The position numbers and the translations under genes are program-made. Positions 1 through 12,827 of a stretch of DNA of 64,000 bases are shown one piece after another. The notes beneath the pieces are model-generated. The model was not told the origin of the DNA and searched no databases. It saw only the letters and a list, made by a program, of their open reading frames with translations. The stretch is from NCBI GenBank assembly GCA_038496445.1, contig JALMLS010000376.1, positions 186,001-250,000 of the forward strand, written 5' to 3'. Source of the DNA: Trichosphaerium sp. ATCC 40318. Its lineage: Eukaryota > Discosea > Flabellinia > Trichosidae. Numbering within the stretch: the first letter of the stretch is position 1; the number at the start of each line of letters is the position of its first letter.

Positions 1-3000
1 ATACTATTGAATACGTACATCATAATTGACAAGTTTTACGTCCATGTCTAAGATCATGTGAAATAAGATAGCATGATATTTCATTCCGACTTTAAATATT
101 TGGTCATTGAACTCTTCTTGGCCTCTTTTTTCGAACGATACAGTACCATGTGATGACTCAAATAAAGGAATAGTTATTTCCCATGGAGTGAGTATGCAAT
201 AAGTTGGTCCATCTAAAGCAGAAAAGTCAGGTAATGTAAGTTTACCTTGGCGATAACTTACTCTTTGTTACAATGTCTGTACGATACATTTTGACTCCAT
301 TTGACATGTCTGATAGATCAACACGAAGAAGGCTAGGTATAGCAGTCTCATGCCTCTCCAGTTCGGGATCTAAAAGGGCAGGGAATGAATAAAGGAATGA
401 TCCATATAAATATACACTTACCAGCGGTGTTAAGGACTTTTCGATGAGCTCTATCGTACTTTCGAAAATCATCATCATCTATAAATGTAGGAACAATAGG
501 GGCAGTGACAGACTTTGGCACCAAGTGATTACTAAGCTCTCCTTCCGCATTTAGAACTACACATGCCGACAAGGCAGCATCTCTCTTTGCAATATCCTTA
601 TTCATCCGCGGTTTACCTTCGAAACTCCTACCGTTGGGTAGCTGAACTTGGCATACGAATCCTTTGGCTAACAATAATTTAGATATAGCCACAATGTGGC
701 TACACATTCATTGAAGCTAAAGAACACAATAATGTTTTTCTATAACGTACGTGTTTGAAAGTGGTTAAAAGACGGCTCCGAGCCCTTCCCATTTCCTCCT
801 ATTTTGAGTGTTTGACAGTATCGATGTATAAGCGGTACAACAGATTGCATTGTTAGCTTAGCGCCAGTTTCTTCTATCTAGAAAACAAGTTAGAATAAAA
901 TGATTCTACTTAACATTTGACAAAGCATGAATATAAGTTACCAAATATGGATCATCCAGAGGCTCGAAAGAGTGTTTATCAATACCATGAGAAGCATCAG
1001 CATCTTTCATTAAATTTTTTACATTCGTCTCACTAAAAGAACAAGAATTTAGATTACAACAACATTACTTGCCCACGTACGCAGTTTTAAGCTTCTCTAG
1101 AACGTTTCCATAAGCTGTATCCATTACAATATAACGTGACTGTTTGTGTCGTGCTCTAGAAAGTAAATAAGGATCAAGTACATGTACAATAACTCAATAC
1201 CTTCCACGAGATTGTATGTAAGATTTCAGAGTACTTATTCCATCAAACTGTACGACCAAACGTACTGGTTGTACATCAATACCTTCCTCTGCAACATTTG
1301 TAGCAACAAGAAGATTATAACTTCTATCAAGACCAAAAGTATTCACAACAAGGCTTTGGGCTGATACATTCATACCAGAAGATGATGTTTTACCTGTACC
1401 ATGTCCTACAAGAACAACAGGCTATAAAATAAGAATTAAATAAGAAAAAAAAGTCGAAAAAAAGAGGTGCTAACCTTGACACTGTTTCTGAGTTCTGGAA
1501 TCGCTTTTAAGAAAGCTGCCATGATATGTACAATAGCTCTCTGTTTAGCGAATACAATACCGCAGAATTGTTCACCAAGCCGTCTGCTAGAGTCAACAAG
1601 AATGCGAACTAGCGTTAGCAACTTTGGTGTACAAAACTCTCGCGGATCGATACCATCTTCAACTACAACAAAGTTACGTCCAGTGTGATAAAAAGTCAAC
1701 TAGTACACTGTGGATTGTTCGTTTTTGTGAATTCTCTTTCAACAGCTTTCAATAGTACTTTTAGCTTTAAAACACGCATCCTTGGCCTTCAAGTAATATC
1801 AGAATAGAAGTGATAATAAAATAAATTATTTTCATACGTCTTTCGATTGGTTGACACTACTTCCTGTAATCTTGTTACTTCTTGCTTAGCAAGCTTATAA
1901 GCACACCACAAACCTATGTTCGAAATGTAAGTTATCAGTACTGGTGTGTGACCAAGGCATACCAAGTTCTTGATTGACAACGGAGAATTGTCTGAGAAAA
2001 GTTGCAAGAGGTTGTCCCTTTGTTGCAGGCACTTTCATAGCCATACGACTAATTTTTTCTTGTTTTCTACATAAAACCATACCAGGAGTATCATAAGTCA
2101 CAAGCTCTGAATTCGTATTAGGTAAGGAAGAAAATCAAGAAAATCTCATTGTTTAACCTTCGTCCGGATGTGACACGTGTCTTTTAACCAACTCAGAATT
2201 TTTTGGTGTTATAGCCACAGCATCTATAGTAAATATGTTTGAGTATCTTTAACTGTTAAAAGGATCTCATACTTAGTGTAGCTTCTAAGACTTTCAATGT
2301 ACTATCTAAATCACTTTTGTCCAATGAACTAGAAGTGTCAATTCAAAAAAAAGAAAGCTAAATGTGCATGTTTTTTCAAAGAAAAAACATATTGATACCT
2401 TGATGCTTTGAGCCTTAGGAAAGGTGTAGCTGTCAACCCCAGTATCTTAGGACGTTCTGAACTTCTGTTCCTATCCTTTTTATGATAGTGATGCTTCATA
2501 ATAAGTGCATAAGGATGATGTTTTGTTGTGTGATGACATTCATCAAAAACTAGAACATTAACTATTTCGAACAATTAATTACATCACTGCCCACGTTTTA
2601 TATGCCACATACTGTTTGAAATCGAGAGGTATGCCCTGTTAAGCATATCATAGAGTATTTGAGGAGTCATTACGAGTACTTGGTTTTCAGCTACAACCTA
2701 TTTTTTATCAAAATAAGTTGTTTCAAAAAAAAGGTGTTTGCGCTTTGGCGCTTCAATCAGCGAAAGCCTAGCTTGGAATAATAGCTTACTCGTTGAATCA
2801 AGTGTTTCTTTTGCATATCAATCTTTCCACCGTGTAAAAAGTCAACACGCAGATTAGTTTGATGGCTAATGGCCCTATGCTGTTGTAATACGAGTGGTAT
2901 CGTTGTAACCTTGAATGTTATGTTAAATAGGGCTTTTAGAAAACAACGTACAGTAAAGACGCTACATTTTTCGCTATTAGCGTCTGTACGTTCCCACACG

Positions 3001-3188
3001 TCGGCAATCACGCGAGAACCGATTAGTGTTTTGCCTTTACGATTAAATCAACTTGTTTAAGCTCAATTATTTTACAAACCTGCTCCAGTGTCTAATACGC
3101 ATATAACATTACGAGTTCGAGCTATTTTAACGATTTCCCTCTGATATTCACGCAATTCAAGCCCAGCTCCTCCATTAGGCTCAGCCAT
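1..3188 (-). CDS. Dicer-like protein, N-terminal helicase part (partial, runs off left edge)
   Basis: The reading frame begins with MAEPNGGAGLELREYQREIV at 3188 and continues leftward through many short introns. Visible motifs are a Walker A (DTGAGKTLIGS, split by an intron near 3080-3030), a DECHH box (about 2545), TATPF (about 2430), and a C-terminal helicase lobe with NVAEEGIDVQ and QSRGRARHKQSR (about 1330-1140). A segment resembling the Dicer dimerisation/DUF283 fold follows (about 720-400), then a stretch typical of the region before PAZ (1-240). This order is that of Dicer-family RNA helicases, which process double-stranded RNA into small RNAs. PAZ and the RNase III domains would lie outside the window, so nuclease activity is inferred. 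A RIG-I-like helicase is less likely because of the DUF283-like segment. It is a partial gene, so length cannot be compared. Confidence 0.85.
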
Positions 3189-3347
3189 ATACTATTCTAC
3201 GATAACCTGTTGTTGCTCGTATTTTGAAGGCGTATTCTGCTCCAGATTTTGTCTCTGAGAGCTAAAAAAGGCCTACCATGACTTAAACCATAAAAAAAAT
3301 CACTTTTCGGTTAAAACAATCATTGTTCGTTTATTCTTGGCTACTCA

Positions 3348-4672
3348 TCATTTCATATAGAGGTTTGATAGTACAGAAGCCTTATCTGAGGAGTGGGCGT
3401 ATTGTGCGCCTTTCATGACAGCTTGAAAGTGAGTGCCAACATATTCATTCTTTTCAATCTCTGCATCTCCCCAAGTAGGCCAACGTGTAGTGGACCAATC
3501 CCAGTTGATGTAACAAAATGCCTTAAACAAAACACAAATGAATCAAGGCGGATACGGAGTTTCTCTCACCTTAATGCCATTTGCAGGGTCTGCAATCAGT
3601 TTGTTGAAATACGGATCATACCACTTATTCCAACTTGGTTCTCCACCTGTTGCACCAATATTCCTTGGAGTGGATTCTCCTAAATACTGTGTAATCATAG
3701 GGTATGTTAATGAGCATACCAAGCATTATTGGAAACCCACGTGATTTTCCTAACATTGTTATTGTTGTTAATCTCTTTTCAGTACCTTCTTGTGCAAACT
3801 TTGTTACAAGTTCGGATGCTGGCCCAGATTTACCACTGAATATATTGACTACAATATCATTAAAAAGGTTTGTATGCAAGGCATGCCTCCCCACCAATCT
3901 ACAACTGAATCGCCTGGATACCATTCTGTATAGTTTAATCTCTCAGCTGAGGCGTCAGTTGAGTAATCCCATACAGTTGCAATCCATTTACCTTTGTTGT
4001 TTACTGTAAGTAAGGTGAACAGTAGATTAACATACTAGCTGTCGTATCCTGCCTGATGAATTGAGTGATACGCTGATAAGCTTTTTGATAATCGCCTAAC
4101 ACTGTTAGGAATAAGGAATCCTCTAAAATGTACTCACCTGGTTGGTAATTATTCCATTCTCCATTAAACTCATAACCTATCCTAATCCAAAATGGTCTTT
4201 GAATCTTTCCTATTTCAGCAATTAAGGATTTGATATTAGAGTCGAGTTTTCCAGAAGCGATCTTAGAGAAGCAGTTAACGGCTTGTGTTTAATAATAATA
4301 ACAAAATTGCCTGTGAGTCCAAGCCGCTGAACCATAGGCCTAACTGTACGCCAATGAATTGATTAGGACCGTAAGAAGATAGTATCTTCTCCAACGCTCC
4401 AAACCAAGGCGCCACATTATTAACAGGGGTATTAGCGGGTAGGTAGACCATGAAAATTAGTGGCCTTGTGTCATTTGCTAAATAATTTGAGTAGCCTTGA
4501 AAACCGCCAGCTCCCCTAGTGAAACGTGATTACTTCTCAAAAAACGTGCGTACGAAAAGTCTGAATTTGCCTGTCCTGCGCAGTGAAGGGTTTTACCATT
4601 AATTGCTTCAAGCCTACGAATACTAAAGACACTCACTAAAAATAAGCTCGCAACAAGCAATACAAAGCGCAT
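3348..4672 (-). CDS. Secreted GH26-like glycoside hydrolase
   Basis: The start at 4672 gives a clear signal peptide (MRFVLLVASLFLVSVFS). Downstream exons encode motifs expected of clan GH-A family 26 enzymes (mannanase-type): IRIGYEFNGEWNNYQ (about 4200-4140), where the Glu in YEFNGE would be the acid/base, an aromatic-rich WYPGDSVVDWWGG segment (about 3930-3880), and GESTPRNIGATGGE (about 3680-3640), where the first Glu is a candidate nucleophile. The protein ends with a WDWSTTRWPTWGDA segment and stops at 3348. It probably acts outside the cell on a beta-linked polysaccharide; substrate is not readable from sequence. It lies between Dicer and Prp18 genes on the same strand without functional linkage. 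Exon boundaries in the middle are approximate. Confidence 0.75.
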
Positions 4673-4807
4673 GTGAAATCGAGGTATAGAAATTGCATTG
4701 ACCTTTTTCATGCAATTCCACGTGTTTCCACCTGGTAAAAATAATGTTGGAGAACGCAAACAGATTTTTACTGTAAGTAAAACTATCCATAAGAGGGAAC
4801 ATGACGT

Positions 4808-5446
4808 TTATTGACAAGACATTGATGGCAAAGCTGGTTGAACTCTACTCCAAAATGATATGATTCTTTTTAGTGCAAACATTGCTTCTTTATCATCTTG
4901 AGAGTCCATTACATGAGGAGCTAATGATTGAGCTCGTAGTCTATTTTCACATGGACGCCTATGAATGCTGTATACATATGTACCAAGAGGTTGAGTGCTT
5001 CGATTACCAATAACATGTTTGAAGTATACATCATTTGCTTTGCGATAGTTTCGTTCAAATATACATCGTACTACAGCCCTTGTTGTGCTCATTATTGATA
5101 CAGGAAGTGTTCCTTGTTGATGTCGTTGTATCATATCTTGTACGGCAGCCAATACCTTGGTGTAGATAGCTTGGTTTGTATCGTGGTATTTATTCTTCCA
5201 AACGATCATGGAGTTTGCTAGGAAAGCCAAGGAGGGATCCAAGTTTGTCGGAAGCGTAAAAGGCAATGACGTCTCATTACTGTATGGCTAAGGAGCGTTC
5301 GGTTAGTTGTCGTTGAAGGCTACATGATTTATCGAATACAAAAAGCAAGTGCAGGTACGTACAGTATAGTAGTAGCCATGCTTGTGTTGTTGATGCCGTT
5401 GAAATTGAAAATGTTTGAAAAAGTAAGCGTCGTTGAGAAAAAGCAT
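4808..5446 (-). CDS. PRP18: Prp18-like pre-mRNA splicing factor
   Basis: The main exon (about 5280-4808) carries AVVRCIFERNYRKANDVYF, GNRSTQPLGTYVYSIHRRP and ALKRIISFWSR. These match the conserved Prp18 C-terminal helical domain (human: ...EYVKANDAYLQMAIGN, GVTMVGIHARTGREK, KRLMT). Prp18 is a U5 snRNP-associated second-step splicing factor acting in the nucleus. I placed a first exon starting at 5446 (MLFLNDAYFFKHF), joined across a GTACGT...TTAG intron with an ACTAAC branch-like sequence, because the frame then continues as PYSNETSLPF. At roughly 185 residues it is far shorter than human PRPF18 and has only the C-terminal domain; the family's N-terminal PSI/SFM region is not visible. An extra upstream exon cannot be excluded, but the next gene ends at 5573, leaving little room. 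Confidence 0.72.
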
Positions 5447-5572
5447 TGCAAAGTATTTGATTCTGTGAAAAATGCTTGTTTCCAACTGATTGCTTTTAAA
5501 GGTTTCTCTTTATTTTCACGGTGAATTCAGTTTATTTACATAGCACTCTCCATTGTAGTGCTTATTATTTTT

Positions 5573-8500
5573 TTAATAGTAGTACTCTGGCCAATGTTTC
5601 TTTCCGATTGTTGTCTTAGAAGATCGAATAAACAGTTTTTCAGCTTCTTCATGTTGACCTTTCTCTGTTAACAGGTTACCATAACAATGAAGACATCCAG
5701 GATTATTAGGATCAGCTTCAAGAGACTGCAAATAGTAATCTTCAGCACCATCAAGTCTACCACAGTGCTCCAGAAATTGAGCATATCTGAAGAGAGAAAA
5801 CGCATCTAAACCAAAAGTAAACAAAAAAAAGCAAGACACTAAAAATGAAGGGTATAAATCGTACCGTATTTAGGATCAGCTGAAATAGCACGAAGTGAGT
5901 ACTCTTCTGCCTTCTTAACTTTTGGATCGTGACGATTAAACTTGGCATTTGTGTCGCTGTAATCTTCTTCTATCCATAAAATCCAAGTGAGAGCTATACT
6001 CAATAATATCTATTGCGATAAAAAGTTAGCTATGCCTTACTTAACATATACCGCTTTGTACCTCTTTATTGTTTGGATCAGAGTTCAGAGCTTCACCAAA
6101 TTTCTCAATAGCTACTTCGTAGAATTTCTTGGAGGTTCCTGGGTCTTCAACACGAATACCCATACCCTTAATATGATAGAAGAATCCCTGTGCGTGAGCA
6201 ATAATGTTCATGTGTTTAACACGTTCACCAATTTCTTCAAGGTCTTTTCACGTGTTAATAATTGAATCATCACATGTGTAAATCACGTGCCTGTATCATC
6301 AAATGGCTCTTCTGAACCAAAATTATAGTACCGCTCCATAAAAGAAAAGCCCATGTACTTAGTAGTCTAATACTAATTAAACTGAGAACTGTGTTGTTCT
6401 AGAATACCTTATAAAATAAAAGCTCCATGAATGGTGTGTCCAGCTGGCCGTTAAACCTAGGCTTCAAATGTTGGCCTTCGCCAATTTCATCAGGAGATAG
6501 CGCCTAGTATGTAGATTTAGGAAGAGAAAATAATAGGGCTTTGAAGTACTTCTTCAAAATTGACTTTAATATCTTTAGTTAACCATTCATCCCAATATCT
6601 ATCCGAGTCTGGTGAATCAGAAAAAACAAGGTTGTAGTAATCTATAACAAGACGCCTTTTACGAAAGTAAGGAAACAAATGTAATACTGAAATTAATACC
6701 TGTATGGTTCCTCAAGAGGTAACTTGAGTTGTTTCATTTTTTCTCGTAATTTGAATCTCAAATTATTCTTAATAACACGTGCCAAAATCTCAATTAGTAG
6801 AATAGACCTAAACTCAGAATCCGCCATGCGCTTCCTCAACAGGCCTAAGAAAATCAGGAGGCTAATATTTTTAATTACGACGACATACCAAGATGTCGAC
6901 AATTGACTCCTTGACTGTGAATAGTCTCTGTTAGACGAAACCTACTTAAATCCAAAGAGTTTCTTGCACTTGTCATCAATAACTCTAAATACTTTGCAAC
7001 ATTATTCAACAATACATCTCTATAATATGTTGTAGCTTCTCTAAGAGTAGCATTATATTCCTTTTCTCCTTCAACATCTATTTATTGATTATTAATTAAT
7101 TTTTTTCGCAAACGCGTAATCTCTAAGAACGCACTTTTTATGAACCCACTGAAACCATCAGAGCAAAGAGCTCTAGAATAATTTTGAACAAATTCTGGTC
7201 TAAACAACCGAGACAAATGAGAGTTCTTAAAACTAGAACACTGTTAGATATATCAACAATTAAACAACATTACTAAGTACTTTTTGTCTGGTGTCATAGG
7301 AGGCAATACACGACCAAAGTCAAGCAAGTAGTATCTGCCATCTCTACCACGGTGACCCTCTAAAAGTAATGTTAGTTAACCTGACCTGTCTAATGAGGTT
7401 TAACATACCTAAATCAGCTGGAGAATGCATAAGCACGACAGGTCGATCATCTTCTTGAGGAGACAATGGTCTACCAATTGGGTGATCCAAGCCAACCTAT
7501 AAAGGATAATTAAACAATAGAATGGTCATTACGAAATCACACATACTCTGCATGAATGTGGTTTTAAGTTTATCATTTTTGCCGCTTGTGACATTAAACT
7601 ATTAAAATCCTCATCTATAGCATGAACAGTATGTCCCGCATCACTATTAAAGAAAGAATTAGAACAAACATCCTATAATTAAAAACAAATACATACCAAC
7701 TTCCATAAATGATTGTATCTTCATCAACAGGAAGTATACTCATGGCAATCAAACGAAAACCTTTAAAAAGAAAAAAACATTTTAACAAAACATAAATCAC
7801 GTGTCACAAGTTCCTACCTCTGTAATCGACTAACGCCATCAATGGTACATTAAGATTAGGTATACCACAGTTAAAGTAACTAATAAGTCCTCTTAACTCA
7901 TTACCAGCTACCTTTGCTGCAGTATAATCATTTCCAAACAACCCATTGTAATCAACAGCGAATTTAAACAAAATGTTATGTACAATGTACTTTTGACCAC
8001 CCATGTACTATAAACAAACTGTCTAAGCATAATGCACATACAATGTTAGTATATCCCGTACACCAGGTAGATTTGATCTTGGTTTGATTGTCTTTTGAGA
8101 AACATCAAGATAGTACTCTGAGATGATAATCTTTCCATATGTTGTCGCAGCGTATATGAAATCTTGCGCCAAGTGCATCAAATTCAGATTTGTTTCAATC
8201 CTATCAGCTAGTGGCGTAGCTAGAAATAAAAACATCAACGATTTGGAATTATGTACATAAAAAGGTCAAAAGTACCTTGACTAAAATTCCGAATTCGGTA
8301 AGTACAACTCTATAGCGAAGTGAGTGAGGCCTACGCGCTATGTATTCACTACCTGAAACCTTCTATTCCAATCTCCTAGTCGATTGACATCAACATCATT
8401 ATCTCTCTTAGAGTATTGAGCATCTAAAGATGAGTCAGACGGAGTTTTTATTGAAATGGCAAAAAGTTCGGAACCTGCGTCGGGACTCGGTAAATAAGAT

Positions 8501-9055
8501 GAGTATCCCTTGTATTTGTTTCTTATATACGATTCCATTGGTCTACCGACCATGTCATAGTAATTATACAATTTCAGTTTTTTCTGACGCGTTCTTGATG
8601 CAAAGTTCCTCTTCTTGATTCGTGGACTTGATGGAACATCATCGTCCCACTCTGGTACGTTTTTACCGTTCTAAAACTGTAAATTGTTTGACGACCTTGC
8701 AAACGCGACGTACTTGTTCCATCGGATCTTGAACGGGCTTTACAGGGGAGCTGAGGATTTTTGCGCGCCTGTCGATAAATTTATTAACTACTGCTTTCTT
8801 CACCTCCTCTTCTTCGCTCTGCTCCAAGGTTTGTCGTTCATCAGATACATCGAAAGAACCTGAAGCCTAATGAAAACGTTTCAACTGCTGTTTTTAAAAT
8901 TTACTTGAAACCTGTAGTAAATTATCCTCAACATCTGCTCTGTGCGTCCAATAGTAGTAATAAGCTGCTAAAAGTACAGCAGATCCTGTACCGACTAGCA
9001 GCGCTAATATAGATGCCTTTATAACATTTGCAGGCGTTGACGAACTACGTTGCAT
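5573..9055 (-). CDS. CLU-domain and TPR protein with N-terminal membrane anchor
   Basis: The start at 9055 gives MQRSSSTPANVIKASIL followed by a hydrophobic stretch (ALLVGTGSAVLLAAYYYYW), a likely membrane anchor or signal anchor. After an acidic/basic linker the CLU domain is plain: KYIVHNILFKFAVD and NELRGLISYFNC (about 7990-7870), FKGFRLIAMSILPVDEDTI (about 7770-7700), DAGHTVHAIDEDFNSLM, KMINLKPHSC, then VGLDHPIGRPLSP and DGRYYLLDFGRVLPP. The C-terminus (about 5960-5573) has tetratricopeptide-like repeats (YAQFLEHCGRLDGAEDYYLQ, LHCYGNLLTEKGQHEEAEKL). CLU family proteins (Clu1/cluA) are normally cytosolic and affect mitochondrial distribution and mRNA binding. A membrane-tethered CLU is unusual, though similar architectures may exist in protists. 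Intron positions are approximate. Confidence 0.8.
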
Positions 9056-9136
9056 GCTTTGACATGAACTGATCGCTAAAGTTAGCGAAAACGATCATAA
9101 TCAGTCAGCGCCAGTTTGTTAATTTAAATAAGTAAC
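9056..9136. promoter_or_regulatory. Short divergent intergenic region (CLU protein / CHID1-like)
   Basis: Only about 81 bp separate the two divergent start codons. The whole 5' regulatory region of both genes must fit here or extend into coding sequence. An AT-rich patch (aatttaaataagtaac) lies just before the CHID1-like start. No consensus element is certain. Confidence 0.4.
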
Positions 9137-10780
9137 ATGCTCTGGTCATCGCGTTACGTATTTCTAGCGGTATTTTTGGTGTACGTTGCGTCAAAAGGTA
9201 CCGTTACGCAAAGAAAGCTCGTGACAGAAAAAGTTACATACAAATCAATATTGAAAGAGCACAGCGCTTACTCAGTAAGCCAGGCCCGGAAAAAGACTTT
9301 TAAAAATGATGTACTGGCCTACGTTACCCCATGGTATTGTTTACCCATTTAAACGTTCACTTTTAATAGTCAAAAGGAACTCAGGCGGCTACGACGCCGC
9401 TAAGAAGTTTGCAGGCAAACTTGACTACATATCGCCTGTGTGGTATCAAATCAAGCTGTCGAAGTACGCAATACTCATTCTATCTATTATAACTCGTAAA
9501 GGAAGGACGGGATAACGCTAACAGGTCTGAGCCAAGCATTCAAAAATTTGATTTGACCACAACGTGACAACACCTCGTAGGCGAACATGATGTTGACCAA
9601 GACTGGATAAAAGCAGTTAGAGAAAACTCAGACCCGGAGCGTCCAAGCAAGATAGTGCCAAGGTATCACGTGCTAAGTTTAGTTTTTTTTCAAGGTTTTT
9701 TAACCAGTCAAGAAAAGATTCTTGTTTGATGGTTGGGAGCAGCCTCACTATCAACAACTGCTCAAGAGTGATGACAATAAAAAAGTAGATGCTCTCATAT
9801 CACTCTTGCTTCGTGAGTGCAAGTGCGTGTGCGCAAAATTACCAATCAAGTAACCTTCACTTTTCTTAGACAGCAATTTTTTGATGGCCTAGTTCTAGAC
9901 GCCAGCTATTTTCAACCTGGACCTCTGAAAAAGGAGTGGCACTCCTTTTTATCTTCTCTCGGTGACAAGCTATCTAGTTACCAACTAAAGTTCGTATTAG
10001 TTGTACCTGTATGTCTCCACTTCGAGTAACAGTTTGTTTACTTTTTTCTTCATAGCCACATCCTCAAATATTTTCAAAAGATGACTTCGCTTCTCTTCAC
10101 TCGCATGTGGATATGTTTTCGGTGATGACATATGACTTTAGCAACCCTTCAAGGTTTGTAATAACGTAAAACAACTTGGTATTAATATAGCGGTAGACCG
10201 GGTCCTTCATCACCTACTCAGTGGATAGTACAAACTGTACTTTCTTTGCTCGGTCAAAAGCAACGTACAGCAGAAAAGGCGAAAAAACTAGCTATGGGAA
10301 TCAACTTCTACGGCAATGATTTTATTAAACCTCAAGGAGGAGGTGCTATTGTTAACTCTCAGTACCTTGATCTGATAAAAGCTCAAAAACCAAAGTGCGT
10401 CTATACCATACGTTACCAAGTATTAACAATCTATTTGCACAGGATCAAGTGGGACTCTGAGGTTGAGGAGCATTTTTTCGAGTACAAAAAGAAGTCAAGC
10501 CCTCAAAAGCATATTGTGTACTTCCCAACTCTATTTGTAAGTTTCCTCATCAAAGTTCCGCTTCATTGTTTGTTATTAACGTGTATATAGTACATAAAGA
10601 AGAGACTAGAACTCGCTGAATCTATGGGCACGTCCATCAGCATTTGGGAGCTAGGCCAGGTTCGCACTTTATCATTTTTAACCTACTAACACTTGTGGCT
10701 TTAACAAAAAACCAAACATTACTTCGCATTTTTGTGCTAAGTCATCTTAGGGACTGGACTATTGGTTTGATTTATTTTGA
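9137..10780 (+). CDS. CHID1: CHID1-like secreted GH18-fold protein (stabilin-1-interacting chitinase-like)
   Basis: The start at 9137 gives a signal peptide (MLWSSRYVFLAVFLVYVASKG). Characteristic CHID1 blocks follow in order: VLAYVTPW, ISPVWYQIKL (about 9457), FFDGLVLDASYF (about 9880), VMTYDFSNPS (about 10125), AMGINFYGNDF (about 10295), IKWDSEVEEHFFEYKK (about 10445), HIVYFPTL, and ISIWELGQ joined across an intron to GLDYWFDLF and the stop at 10780. CHID1 proteins adopt the GH18 barrel and are lysosomal or secreted glycan-binding proteins. Here, as in animal CHID1, the chitinase DxxDxDxE signature is replaced (DGLVLDASYF), so hydrolytic activity is doubtful. At least six exons can be joined in frame, and the gene diverges from the CLU gene across an 81-bp gap. 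Confidence 0.88.
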
Positions 10781-10982
10781 TATCCTCACGTTGTAGAAGT
10801 GGTGTTAATTTAACAACTCGTATTAAAGTCGTAACAAAGGCCCTAGCTCACGTTACATTATTTGATCAAGTTTTCGGCTTTTTTTTTGAGTGACTTTAGT
10901 ATTCACTGATCTGATGCTACCTTCAGTCAATTAAGTAAGTCTGTCTGCCTGTTTTCCACTGAGATTACGTTAACCAACTGAG

Positions 10983-12582
10983 ATGGCAGACAAGAGCGTA
11001 GAAGCCAAGTAAATACGCATGAACATTCTCTTTTTTTCTAAGTTTACGTAGAGTTGGAGAAGCTGTGCTAAAGAGTGGCGTTGGGCAAGATATCGCAAAG
11101 TCTGTAGCAAAGAAGGAAGCTAATAGTACATACAACCTAGTTTTGGTTTACAATTATCATAACCGCTCTAGATCTGCGTACAGCGGCCAAAAACCACTTT
11201 TGGAGCTACAAATGGCACTACCTTGGCATAGCCATATACTTAGCAGCTTGTTTAGTCGTTTTAGTCGTACGGTTTGGCATTTTAGCGAATTTAGTAATAA
11301 ACCATTTCATAGGTACATACTATAGCGTGTCCTAAAGGAGAGGCATGTAATAACAGTTTATGGTACGTGACACCTTGAATTAAAAGAAAAACCAAAAAAA
11401 CCGAAAACTGAAACTGACAGCACTAATTTATACCTAGGCGCTATGGTATTCGCCCAAGAAAAGCCATAGGTACAACAGAAAGAGAACACGCGCAAATTTT
11501 TTTTTTTTTAACTTTTATTCAAACGAAAAGGACTCATTGGGCTTCCTGTCGGTGTATTACTTGTTTCAACGTGGCTTGGACTTGTTTTTTTAATATTGAT
11601 AATGCCATGGTTAGCCATACGCATTATGATGAAAGGCACGTGGTCAGTATAGTTAACTATATTTAAGCGCGTAGGCACATGCCTTCTTTAATTTAAATTG
11701 TGTACTTTATTTAACTTTATCAAAGGGTTAATTGAGTTCTTTGTTGTGTTGGCATTCATAAGTTCTGCGGGTGGATTGTTTATATGGGGAATTGGTAGAC
11801 AGTGAGGAAAAAGCCAGTGAAGATCACGCTGACGCTTAGTTAGGACATATGGCGCAAACAACATTGAGCTTGTACATCCCAATATTCCAGTGCGTTTGAT
11901 TAGCTTTATTTTCTCTTGCTTTGTTTGTTAACATTAGCACAAGGCTATTGGGTTTGCAACCTACTTGATTACAGCAGATTTGATAAAGTATGGTCTCAAT
12001 TGGGCAGCCTTACTTCGTAATGCTATTATCAATTTTGTGCTACTGGTTGTTATTGTTGCTTCTTCTTTTGGGAGTGTCGCTACATGCACGTGCATCGTTA
12101 CTATTCAAAGAACGTAGTTCCTTACATTTAATATTTAGTATCTTGGGAAGGATTCATTGGGCATGGTTTATCTGGTATTGGTTTTGCTTTTTTGTGGCAC
12201 TTCTTCGGGACGCGATATATTTATCCATGTACTAGAAAATTTAGCAGAATTTTTTGTTTTCCCTTTACTTTATTTATTGTTAATTAATTAGTCTGCCATT
12301 CTTGTTTTGTCAAAATTGGAGATACATGTTGTGGAAAGAAAGGAAGTGTTCCTGACGACCTGACAGTGAGTTTCGGTTTTGTATGTTGGACATACTGACT
12401 GTTGAAATAGGAAGTTGTAGAAGATGATGATTTGCCTGTTGGTGAAAATAGCGAAATTGATGACGACGATACAGTCATATCACTAGATGATAGAGATGCT
12501 AGGGATGCTGCAAAATTAACTGTACAGTGTCAGTTTTTTTTTTGACGGTTAATTTTTCATTAGGCAGGTGTTTGAGCGCTAA
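10983..12582 (+). CDS. Unidentified multi-pass membrane protein with cysteine-rich/acidic tail
   Basis: I do not recognise the family. The start MADKSVEAKVGEAVLKSG crosses an intron at about 11009-11050. Later exons encode hydrophobic helices: LGIAIYLAACLVVLVVRFGI (about 11225), LIGLPVGVLLVSTWLGLVFL (about 11530), LIEFFVVLAFISSAGGLFIW (about 11730), AIGFATYLITADLIKYGLNW (about 11943), a run ending INFVLLVVIVASSFGSVA (about 12030), and GFIGHGLSGIGFAFLWHFFG (about 12150). After the last helix comes YPFCHSCFVKIGDTCCGKKG with four cysteines that could face the cytosol, then an acidic tail (EVVEDDDLPVGENSEIDDDD). About six or more TM helices suggest a transporter or channel, but no signature motif was seen. 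Exon joins between 11310 and 11510 are the least certain; the stop at 12582 assumes the last intron at about 12521-12567. Confidence 0.5.
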
Positions 12583-12827
12583 CAAGTGAACCAAAACAAT
12601 TTGACCAATTCAAAAAAAAAGAGAAAGAAAGAAAACTGTAGAATAAATTTGTAATCGCATGCATGCCATGGTAACGTGTACAAGTAGTAATTTTGAAGTA
12701 CCAAGATACTCTTAAGCGATAAAACGTACCACGACAACCTAGTAGCAAAAAAAGATTTTGGATTTTATATCCACATAATATCCACAAAGTCAGCTGTATT
12801 CAAAGGCACTTTTCTACGTGTAATGCA

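Noticed and set aside
9500-10240. Possible second small gene inside the CHID1-like region
   Set aside because: All plus-strand exons there match successive CHID1 blocks and join in frame.
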